The position numbers and the translations under genes were made by a program. This document shows positions 19,801 through 26,432 of a stretch of DNA of 64,000 nucleotides, piece by piece. The notes under the pieces were generated by a model. It did no database searches, was not told the origin of the DNA, and worked only from the letters and a program-made list of their open reading frames with translations. This stretch comes from Pseudomonas serboccidentalis (GTDB lineage Bacteria > Pseudomonadota > Gammaproteobacteria > Pseudomonadales > Pseudomonadaceae), in the NCBI RefSeq assembly GCF_028830055.1, contig NZ_CP101655.1, positions 3,450,104-3,514,103 on the forward strand, given 5' to 3'. Every line of letters starts with the position of its first letter. Position 1 is the first letter of the stretch.

Positions 19801-22022
19801 CCCTCACCCGTCTGCGCCAATTGCAGACATTGGGCAGACGCCCTGCAAGCCTGGTTGCTTCGACACAACGACGGGCACGCTACTCGCTGGAACGCTTCAA
19901 GGGGTACGAATACGAACGCCCGATTTCCCTCGCCGGTCTGCAACCGGGCAGCGAAGGGATGTATCGCAACGTGTATCGCCATGCCGACGGCGACTTCATC
20001 ATCAGCCATGGTCGCATCTACCGCGTCGAACTGAGCCAGAGCCCGCCGCAATGGCGCCTGAGCGCAACCAGCACACGCACCTACAAGCAACCGATCGCTC
20101 TGGATGAAGCGGGCTACTGGAACAGCCATTACGCGGTGTACGGCACAACGATCGCCGGCGGCGGTGTCGGGGGTGGCGCGGTGCTCGGGCACATGGCCGA
20201 CGGTCTCGATCCGCTGTGGCCCGCCGCCATTCGTGGCTGGCTCCCGCGCTGGTGGGTGGATCGCCAACTGCGCCGTCAACTGGCCCTGTCCCACAGCATC
20301 GACGCCACTACCCGGCGCCTGAATACCCAGACCCAAAGCTCCGGCCAGTTACTCGAACGCTACCAGGCGCTGACCGTTGCCGAGCGCAGGCCGTTGCAAG
20401 CCAGGGTCGACGCGGCATGTGTCAACGACATCGACGTCGCCCAGGCCGCGTACCAGGATCTCACCGAGCTGCTGCCCCTGAGCCACGGCCGCAAGCGTGT
20501 GCAGATCGAAAATTTTCAAAGCCGCTGCGCATGGGTCGTGGTCGACCGCACTATCCAGCGTCTCAACGTGTCCCGGGCCAGGTTGCTGGAATACCTGAGC
20601 AAGATCGAAGAAATGGTCGCTGAATCCGATGCAACGCCGTTCACCGATAGCGCCGCCCATCTGGCACTGATGACCCGACGCAAAGGGGTGCGCAAGCAGT
20701 TCCTCAAAGAGTTCGAGCACCTGCACAGCACCACCGAACAGGCCAATCTGTGGAATACACGCATCACCCACCGCAGCCAGAAAGCCGTCGTGGCCGACAA
20801 CATCTCCGCCATAAATGAGTACTTGGGCGAAGTCACCTGCGATTACCTGAAAACCTCGAATATTCTGGAGCTCATCACCCACTACGACGCCATCGACGAT
20901 TTGTCCTGGAGCTACTTTCAGGTGCAAATGAAAAAGGCCCGGTCCAAGGTTGGACGCGCACTGATGACGCAACACTACCTGCCCGAGGTTAACGCCACCC
21001 AGGTCCAGCGCAATCGGGTGCTTGAGGATTGCCTTGAGACCTACGCCGGGTTCCGCCGGCAGTTGAATGCCTGGTGCCTCGGTTATCCACAGCATCTGGA
21101 CCTGGAACAGGTCACCCCTTTTCTAGACGGCTTGAGCAAAATCGAAACCCACGCGCGGCAAGCCATCAAGCACCGACAGCCGATCAAAGCCAAAGGCAAC
21201 AGCGGCCGGCAACTGTTCGAAACCGAGGACAACCAATTGCTGATCGGCACCCAGACCATCGATGCCGTCACCCGACAAAAACGCTTCACCATCGAAGGTC
21301 TCGATGGCTACCGGGAAACCTGGTTGCCGCGTTCGAGCGGCAAATATCTGCTGCACACCGCATCGGCACCCGCCGCCCCGGTGATGCAGACCGACATCCA
21401 GCCGCTGCTCAAGGAGGCCCGCAAACGACTTGCCAGCGTTCCGGCCTACCGCAACAAAGTCATGGGCTACACCCGACAAGACATGTTGCCCGTGGACCTG
21501 GAGCACATGCTGAGCAGTGAAGCGCTGGAATTGAGTACCCGGGCCGACACCATCGAACGGCTGTCGCCCGACGAGTCGCTGGTGCTGCAATTGAACACTC
21601 AGGCGCAGCAACTGCGCGACGTGGGGCGAGCACTGCGCGTCGAACAGTCACTGCGCAGCCAGACGCCCACTGAAGGTTATCTGGACTATCTGCTGCAACA
21701 AAAAGTGGTGGATATCCGCAAGGACGGTGGGCTGCGTGCGCAGGGCAAGCGTGCCGACGGACGCCAGGACTTCCTGCAGGAATACGAGGTGCGTGACCTG
21801 ACCAGCACCCCGCCACGCACGCTGTGGTACGCGCACTTTCACTACACGTCGGACAAAGTGCCGTTCCAGGACTTTGTCAAAGCGCACTTGAAGTTGCCGG
21901 CGCAACGCCATCTCGGTCTGCAATGGCAGCAGGCCCAAGCCGCCGGCGGCGCTCAGGTTGAAGCGATCTGGCGGGGTGACATCGGTAAACCGCTGGGCAC
22001 CCGCCTGTTTTCAGCACTGTGA
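16806..22022 (+). CDS. Giant DUF6543/dermonecrotic-toxin-like protein
   Basis: About 1738 residues from ATG 16806, which has GGAG 10 nt upstream; an in-frame ATG at 16719 would add 29 residues but lacks a ribosome site. The architecture resembles the very large Pseudomonas proteins carrying a dermonecrotic-toxin-like DUF6543 region: repeated helical modules, then a hydrophobic stretch (FNYLKMAVGMVPFVG, then LAEVEAVLLSLIDAAMDVLPG) near residues 940-1000, and a second Gly-rich hydrophobic patch (TTIAGGGVGGGAVLG) near 1120. No signal peptide and no recognisable enzyme motif are visible at the C-terminus. A pore-forming or translocating role is a guess from the hydrophobic core. A second member, with a NEL domain, lies at 45 kb. 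Confidence 0.7.
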   Translation: MFDELSQRPTDFGLAPPLLPNPDQSLLLSATARWRDCHDQWLDLMTQDPPSMLDEQWWSARARGTPVTRKAHAISLYRQHFEVSSHWAFANGTLAEGQIEALQTLIDPTAPATCTVSVQQLRLKGAERPTVELAGALLITLCGDPAAPLLLYLPSSTLAWISFHGRLALQGWLIEQQPQLLGQQRLESPGISIEYSALEAAALTQSAEALLTQFKRLAPDRQRRETVLSLPPERPAIDGPDDLAPFYQLSPDIPLGQRLRALSLQQSALEHLLGSDVEGDRRVPQLQHLQQRLDDLATAEQASQVAATQLLNPDNDLQMLELRHKTHPHYAALYQARLNGLRAEAELQASLKQISGEEHQWLKSVLDAPAQPRPTEVVVARLMLAVTDTEHDASHPQTQELDGVLLFCQPSALLPSSDQSLLLYWPGRFGGLQRFASRQALEATLFKIPAHATTQALHILALNTDPFEYGLQMQLYACVQQASQILTANPLPSRAAQRSSALEELREQAIARLTVPASPSRELSYTHLVEQNHSAALADRLPSWLRALPEARRKALKTLFSAYIKAMKDSHRLLERELPSRDTFNRNAIFADLQQTFGLTENVEVVLDVPDATTWRKEVIEGPAPGTPQRNTLIASTQRSKLPLANLLQGNIDQSMWWRLSFMQVEVSGGVEAQRRKVKAAITPPWLRKLVARQDLAGKYEALIRQAFLGPPGEPAFDNAWRRECLSEPWRLMLKLHGAFALLRGDITADGQQILDIAIDADSRAAYTPHGRRIVLLPAHLSAGGDDTHGQGPSTLAGVTFIEEQISQQTLLYLPDSPDGVFLRQFDSLEEARKALYNLCLQTAMPAYLAGRAITGDADRHVSRINQALLKNFDAIIGTGQAWPASTSLATHMLNVHMGRLLQAHRVTSRSNDALYLETVALQSGTLFNYLKMAVGMVPFVGSAIALYDAWSSANLAVAAFLRGDVGHGLAEVEAVLLSLIDAAMDVLPGTNVARSARSLTRLRQLQTLGRRPASLVASTQRRARYSLERFKGYEYERPISLAGLQPGSEGMYRNVYRHADGDFIISHGRIYRVELSQSPPQWRLSATSTRTYKQPIALDEAGYWNSHYAVYGTTIAGGGVGGGAVLGHMADGLDPLWPAAIRGWLPRWWVDRQLRRQLALSHSIDATTRRLNTQTQSSGQLLERYQALTVAERRPLQARVDAACVNDIDVAQAAYQDLTELLPLSHGRKRVQIENFQSRCAWVVVDRTIQRLNVSRARLLEYLSKIEEMVAESDATPFTDSAAHLALMTRRKGVRKQFLKEFEHLHSTTEQANLWNTRITHRSQKAVVADNISAINEYLGEVTCDYLKTSNILELITHYDAIDDLSWSYFQVQMKKARSKVGRALMTQHYLPEVNATQVQRNRVLEDCLETYAGFRRQLNAWCLGYPQHLDLEQVTPFLDGLSKIETHARQAIKHRQPIKAKGNSGRQLFETEDNQLLIGTQTIDAVTRQKRFTIEGLDGYRETWLPRSSGKYLLHTASAPAAPVMQTDIQPLLKEARKRLASVPAYRNKVMGYTRQDMLPVDLEHMLSSEALELSTRADTIERLSPDESLVLQLNTQAQQLRDVGRALRVEQSLRSQTPTEGYLDYLLQQKVVDIRKDGGLRAQGKRADGRQDFLQEYEVRDLTSTPPRTLWYAHFHYTSDKVPFQDFVKAHLKLPAQRHLGLQWQQAQAAGGAQVEAIWRGDIGKPLGTRLFSAL

Positions 22023-22142
22023 ATCTGGAGCAGCGGAGCACACCTGGTGCGCCGCTGCCGTTTTGTGAGTCGACAGCTCGATCAACATGAGACAAACTCA
22101 CCGCCTTCGAATTGATCACAAATTTTATTCATGGGGCCAGCA

Positions 22143-23060
22143 GTGCTTGAAATCCGTCATCTGAAAACCCTGCATGCCCTGCGCGAAGCCGACAGCCTGG
22201 TCGACGCCGCCGACCGTCTGCACCTGACCCAGTCGGCGCTGTCCCACCAGTTCAAGGAACTGGAGGAGCGCATGGGCATGCCGTTGTTCGTGCGCAAGAC
22301 CAAACCGGTGCGTTTCACCAGCGCCGGTCTGCGCCTGCTGCAACTGGCTGACGCGACCCTGCCACTGCTGCGCGCCGCCGAACGCGACATCAGCCGTCTG
22401 GCCGGTGGCACTGCCGGGCGCCTGCACATGGCGATCGAGTGTCACAGTTGCTTCCAGTGGCTGATGCCGACCATCGACCAGTTCCGCGACGCCTGGCCGG
22501 AAGTCGAACTCGACCTGGCGTCGGGCTTCGCCTTCGCCCCGCTGCCGGCGCTGGCTCGGGGTGATCTGGACCTGGTGGTGACCTCCGATCCGCTGGACAT
22601 CGCCGGCATCACCTACGTGCCGCTGTTCACCTACGAAGCGATGCTGGCAGTCGCCAACCAGCATCCACTGGCGAGCAAACCCTACATCGTCCCTGAAGAC
22701 CTGCTCACCGAAACCCTGATCACCTACCCGGTGGAACGCGATCGGCTGGACATCTTCACGCGCTTCCTGGAACCGGCCGACATCGAACCGGCGCAGGTCC
22801 GTACTTCGGAGCTGTCGGTGATGATGATGCAACTGGTCGCCAGCGGCCGTGGCGTCTGCGGCATGCCCCACTGGGCGCTGCACGAGTACAGCTCGCGCGG
22901 CTATGTGAAGGCCAAGCGGCTGGGCGAGAAAGGTCTGTTTGCCACGCTGTACGCGGCGATCCGCACGGACATGCTGGATGCGCCGTACATGCGCGATTTC
23001 CTGCTGACGGCCAAGGACACGTCGTTCTCGACGCTGGATGGCGTCAGCGCGGTGCGCTGA
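22143..23060 (+). CDS. metR: LysR-family methionine regulator MetR
   Basis: A 305-residue regulator. The winged HTH is in residues 2-60 (LEIRHLKTLHALREADSLVDAADRLHLTQSALSHQFKELEERMG). The effector domain has IECHSCFQWL, the MetR hallmark, and LITYPVERDRLDIFTRFL. The GTG at 22143 is preferred because it gives the MetR N-terminus MLEIRHLKTL with GGGG upstream; ATG 22131 adds four residues and has no ribosome site. MetR uses homocysteine to control metE, metH and related genes. No met structural gene is in view, so it acts in trans. Confidence 0.9.
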   Translation: MLEIRHLKTLHALREADSLVDAADRLHLTQSALSHQFKELEERMGMPLFVRKTKPVRFTSAGLRLLQLADATLPLLRAAERDISRLAGGTAGRLHMAIECHSCFQWLMPTIDQFRDAWPEVELDLASGFAFAPLPALARGDLDLVVTSDPLDIAGITYVPLFTYEAMLAVANQHPLASKPYIVPEDLLTETLITYPVERDRLDIFTRFLEPADIEPAQVRTSELSVMMMQLVASGRGVCGMPHWALHEYSSRGYVKAKRLGEKGLFATLYAAIRTDMLDAPYMRDFLLTAKDTSFSTLDGVSAVR

Positions 23061-23068
23061 CGCTAAAA

Positions 23069-23142
23069 ATCAAAAGATCGCAGCCTGCGGCAGCTCCTAC
23101 ACCGATCTCTGTAGGAGCTGCCGCAGGCTGCGATCTTTTGAT
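23069..23142. repeat. REP inverted pair (family A)
   Basis: Perfect inverted arms of the ATCAAAAGATCGCAGCC type with a short ACCGATCTC centre. It lies between the convergent metR and GNAT genes and may serve both as a 3' hairpin. Confidence 0.93.
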
Positions 23143-23153
23143 CTTGTCCCCTC

Positions 23154-23660
23154 TCAGGGTAATTCACGCCACATGTGAATCTTGTCGAAGTAGTCTTCGC
23201 CGACCCGCACCGCCAGCGGCTCAAGGCCGAACTGGATGAAGCCGCAACGCTGGTACAGGTTGAACGCGGCGTCGTTGCCGGCGGTGACGGTGAGCTGGAT
23301 GACTTTCAGCCCAGGGTGATTTTGTGCTTCGGCCAGCGCGGCCTGCACCAGTTCATGGCCCACACCGTGCTGACGAAAATCGGCTGACACGTACATGCCG
23401 AACAGCGTGGCCTTGTGGCGGGCCTTTTCCCGGGGTTCGAACGCCAGGCCGACGATACCGGCCAGAATGCCGGCCTCGAAGGCACCCAACACCACATCGA
23501 GCTTGCTGGTCAGGCGCGCTTCCCACCAGCTCAGCGGCATCACCGCGCGCTCGCGCACACTGGAGGTGAACGCCTGCGGATGGCGGTCGTAGGCCTCAAG
23601 CATCAGCTCGCGGTAGGCCAGCGCATGGCTGGCGTCCAGCCGTTCGATCCACATGCTCAC
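23154..23660 (-). CDS. GNAT-family N-acetyltransferase
   Basis: A 168-residue protein with the acetyl-CoA motif A reading MYVSADFRQHGVGHELVQAALAEA (residues about 89-112) and motif B NLYQRCGFIQFG near 133. It starts at a GTG whose GTGA overlaps the stop of the LysE-type gene, suggesting coupling; an ATG two codons in (23654) is an alternative. The substrate cannot be told from sequence; small-molecule or amine acetylation is typical. It is last of a two-gene unit. Confidence 0.88.
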   Translation of the reverse strand: MSMWIERLDASHALAYRELMLEAYDRHPQAFTSSVRERAVMPLSWWEARLTSKLDVVLGAFEAGILAGIVGLAFEPREKARHKATLFGMYVSADFRQHGVGHELVQAALAEAQNHPGLKVIQLTVTAGNDAAFNLYQRCGFIQFGLEPLAVRVGEDYFDKIHMWRELP

Positions 23661-24295
23661 GCCGTCCTGCGTTGTTCAAGCATCAGGCGTACAGCCAGAC
23701 CACCCAGCACGAAACTCATGAAATAACGCTGCAGCGCCAGCCACGTCGGGTTACGCACGAACCACGAAGCAATGCCCGCGGCGAACAGCGCGATCAGCAG
23801 ATTGACGGTGAAACTGACGCTGATCTGGGTCAGACCGAGGATGATGCTCTGGGTGAACACCGAACCGTGCTCGGGGGTGATGAATTGCGGAAACACCGAG
23901 AGGTAGAACACCGCGATTTTCGGGTTCAGTGCGCTGGTGAGAAAACCCATGGTGATCAGTTTGCGCGGAGAATCCGCCGGCAGTTGCTGCGCTTCGAACG
24001 GCGAGCGCGCACCGGGTTTGACCGCTTGCCAGGCCAGCCACAGCAAATACAGGGCACCGGCCCACTTCAGCACTTCATAGGCCATCGGCACCGCCAGAAA
24101 CACCGCAGTCAACCCGGCAGCCGCGGCGAACATATGCACGAAGAATCCACTCACCACACCCAGCAACGACGTAACCCCGGCCTTGCGTCCCTGACAGATC
24201 GAACGCGAGATCAGGTAAATCATGTTCGGCCCCGGTGTCAGCACCATCAACAGCGCCGCGGCGGCGAAGATCAGCAAGTCTTGAAGTGGGATCAT
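23657..24295 (-). CDS. LysE/RhtB-family amino-acid exporter
   Basis: A 212-residue inner-membrane protein with six hydrophobic spans and the family signature LTPGPNMIYLISRSICQGRKAGVTSLLGVVSG near residues 19-50. GFLTSALNPKIAVFYLSVFPQF sits in the middle. Members export amino acids such as threonine, homoserine or lysine; the specificity here is unknown. It overlaps the downstream GNAT gene by 4 nt. Confidence 0.92.
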   Translation of the reverse strand: MIPLQDLLIFAAAALLMVLTPGPNMIYLISRSICQGRKAGVTSLLGVVSGFFVHMFAAAAGLTAVFLAVPMAYEVLKWAGALYLLWLAWQAVKPGARSPFEAQQLPADSPRKLITMGFLTSALNPKIAVFYLSVFPQFITPEHGSVFTQSIILGLTQISVSFTVNLLIALFAAGIASWFVRNPTWLALQRYFMSFVLGGLAVRLMLEQRRTA

Positions 24296-24317
24296 GGCAA
24301 AGTCCTTTGCGTGGAGA

Positions 24318-24752
24318 TCAGGCGAGAGCGCTCAGTGAGTTGCGATAAAACGGCAGGATCAGGTCGCGTGTCAATGGCGCCAGAGCAAGTCCAGCGTCAG
24401 TAGCCGGGTCGATCCAGATCACTTCCTCGATTTCAGCAGCCGGGGCCACGTCAGTGTCGATCGTCACTTGAAAGATATCCGCCTGAACGACACACCCCGG
24501 CTCGTTGGCGGCAGGCGCCGAGAACTGGCCGAGAAAATACGCCTGCGCCGGATCGATCACCAGGCCCAGCTCTTCTTCCAGCTCGCGGGCCAGCGCGTGC
24601 ACCGGCAATTCATGTGCCTCGATCTTGCCGCCCGGCTGCATGAACGCCGTGGTTCCGCGCTTGCGCACCAGCAGGGTCTGGCCTTCGGGGTCGAGCAGCA
24701 GCGCGGCGGCAATACGAATGAGGTGCGGAGATGCAACGGATGCAGAAGTCAT
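24318..24752 (-). CDS. NUDIX hydrolase
   Basis: A 144-residue protein. The Nudix box GKIEAHELPVHALARELEEELG (about residues 42-63) conforms to GX5EX7REUXEEXGU, so the Mg-binding glutamates are intact. The substrate is a nucleoside diphosphate linked to an unknown group. It lies 22 nt upstream of the LysE gene on the same strand, so one three-gene transcript with LysE and GNAT is likely. Confidence 0.92.
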   Translation of the reverse strand: MTSASVASPHLIRIAAALLLDPEGQTLLVRKRGTTAFMQPGGKIEAHELPVHALARELEEELGLVIDPAQAYFLGQFSAPAANEPGCVVQADIFQVTIDTDVAPAAEIEEVIWIDPATDAGLALAPLTRDLILPFYRNSLSALA

Positions 24753-24819
24753 GGGTCAGCCACCGGCCTGGAAAAACCGCAAGGATCCCATGCCCGCCCC
24801 AATGACGTCACCTCGCAGA

Positions 24820-26181
24820 TCATTGCCCCAGCGCCTTGAGCGTGGCTTCAACCTCCTCCGGCACCTTGACGAAAATCTTGTATTTGCCGCCCTCCATGGC
24901 TTCGAATGCAATCAGCTTTTCCACCAATAGCGGGCTGAGGACCTTGCCGGCGTTGAGCAGCAGCATGCCGTTATCGGCATTGAGATTGCGCGCCAGAATC
25001 ATCCCCGCTGCGAGGTCCCGAGTAGACAGCACCTTGACCGACGGATCGGCCAGCGTGACGTCGCTGAGGAACGCCGCACACACCTGAATGAAATCTTCGA
25101 CCAGATCGGGATCGTACAAACGGCCGGCGTACTGGCGCAGGTACAGCAGCGCTTCATCGCTGTTCATCTGCCGTTCGAGGATCAGGCCGCGCTGCAACTC
25201 GACGAAATCCACCGCCAGCTTCAGCAAGCGTGAACCGAACGGAATGGCCTCGCCCTTGAGCCGGTCGGGAAACCCGCTGCCGTCCCAGCGCTCCTGGTGA
25301 TGCAGGATCAGGCGTGCCGCGTCCTTCATCGGGTCCAGCGTCATGAGCAGCGATTCGCTCTGCTTGGGGTAACTGCGATAACGCTCGCGATCGGTATGGC
25401 GCAACAGATCCGAGGGCGTCGCCATCATGCCGTCGGTCCAGCTCAGTTTGCCGACGTTGTACAGCGCCGCAGCCATGGTCAGGTCACGGCTGGTGGCCTC
25501 GTCCAGGCCATGCTGTTTGCAGTAGCTGCGCACCAGTTCGATGATCTGCCGGTTGGTCTGCTTGGCAGGGGGCAAACGCAGATTGGCCAGTAGCGAGAAC
25601 ACTTCGGTGCCCGTGACATAGCTGTGTTTGAGCTCTTCGTAAGCCAGATCGAGCATGTCGGCGGTCTGCTGCAGTTCGGCCGTGCGTGCCGCGACATGCT
25701 TTTCCAGGGTGCTGTTGAGCAACTTGAGCTGGTCGTTCTGCACCCGGGTCAAGCGTTCCAGACGCTGACGCTCCTGCTCGGAATGCTGGTGTTCCAGGGA
25801 CTGGCGCAGGATCAGCAGCAACTCTTCGTCGTTCCAGGGTTTGCTGATGTAACGGTGAATCTGCCCTTCATTGATGGCTTTGATGATGGCCGCGGGGTCG
25901 GCATAGCCGGTAAGCATGATCCGCGCAGTTTGCGGATGGCGCTCACGGACATGGGCCAGTAACGAGGCACCGTCCATGCCGGGCATGCGCGCATCGCTCA
26001 CCACCAGATTCACCGGTTGCTGCGCGAGCATGTCCAGCGCCTGGGCACCGCTGGTGGCCAACAGAACATCATAGGGCTGGCCCCGCAACAATCGGCGCAG
26101 ACTGTTGAGGATCGACTCTTCGTCATCGACCAACAGCACCGTGGGTCGATGGGACTGCATCGGGGGGGATTGCTCTTCCAT
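24820..26181 (-). CDS. Response regulator with degenerate HD-GYP domain
   Basis: A 453-residue RpfG-like protein. The receiver (about 13-130) has DD 19-20 and phospho-Asp63 in SDARMPG, followed by a coiled coil (130-185) and an HD-GYP-type domain (about 190-370). The catalytic motifs are broken: the HD of LHDIGK is YN (241-242, LYNVGK), the GHS-type His is replaced by Asn in KQTNRQ, HHE is HHQ (294-296), and GYP is GFP. Metal binding and c-di-GMP hydrolysis are therefore unlikely; a binding or scaffold role fits better. A C-terminal extension of about 85 residues ends the protein. It is divergent from the c-di-GMP operon across 206 nt. Confidence 0.88.
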   Translation of the reverse strand: MEEQSPPMQSHRPTVLLVDDEESILNSLRRLLRGQPYDVLLATSGAQALDMLAQQPVNLVVSDARMPGMDGASLLAHVRERHPQTARIMLTGYADPAAIIKAINEGQIHRYISKPWNDEELLLILRQSLEHQHSEQERQRLERLTRVQNDQLKLLNSTLEKHVAARTAELQQTADMLDLAYEELKHSYVTGTEVFSLLANLRLPPAKQTNRQIIELVRSYCKQHGLDEATSRDLTMAAALYNVGKLSWTDGMMATPSDLLRHTDRERYRSYPKQSESLLMTLDPMKDAARLILHHQERWDGSGFPDRLKGEAIPFGSRLLKLAVDFVELQRGLILERQMNSDEALLYLRQYAGRLYDPDLVEDFIQVCAAFLSDVTLADPSVKVLSTRDLAAGMILARNLNADNGMLLLNAGKVLSPLLVEKLIAFEAMEGGKYKIFVKVPEEVEATLKALGQ

Positions 26182-26387
26182 GGCATGGTCTCAAGCGAAA
26201 CAGGGGGTTAACGACACACCGACCGATCGCCTCTCAGGCCTGCGTCTGAGTCAAAGGCTAGATGATTTTTGACTGGATTCACGCAAATCTTCGTCCGGGA
26301 CCGAAAGCGTAGTAGGAAGGAGCCGACTATGCTGTACAAGGCGCAGGACCCATCGGCTTTCGAACAGGCAAATCGCGAGGGAAAAGG

Positions 26388-26432
26388 ATGCCCCTGATGA
26401 CAACACGTCCCCCTACCGGTGTCGCGGCATGA
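26388..26432 (+). CDS. Possible 14-residue leader peptide
   Basis: ATG at 26388 has a strong GAGG ribosome site 7 nt upstream and encodes MPLMTTRPPTGVAA, ending in TGA that overlaps the next gene's ATG as ATGA. The following large gene has no Shine-Dalgarno of its own, so translation of this mini-ORF could deliver ribosomes to it. It could also be chance; no homology can be judged at this size. Confidence 0.4.
   Translation: MPLMTTRPPTGVAA

Noticed and set aside
18447..20336. 629-codon frame antisense to the giant DUF6543-like gene
   Set aside because: Composition is rich in Gln, Arg, His and Gly with no domain pattern, typical of a shadow frame.
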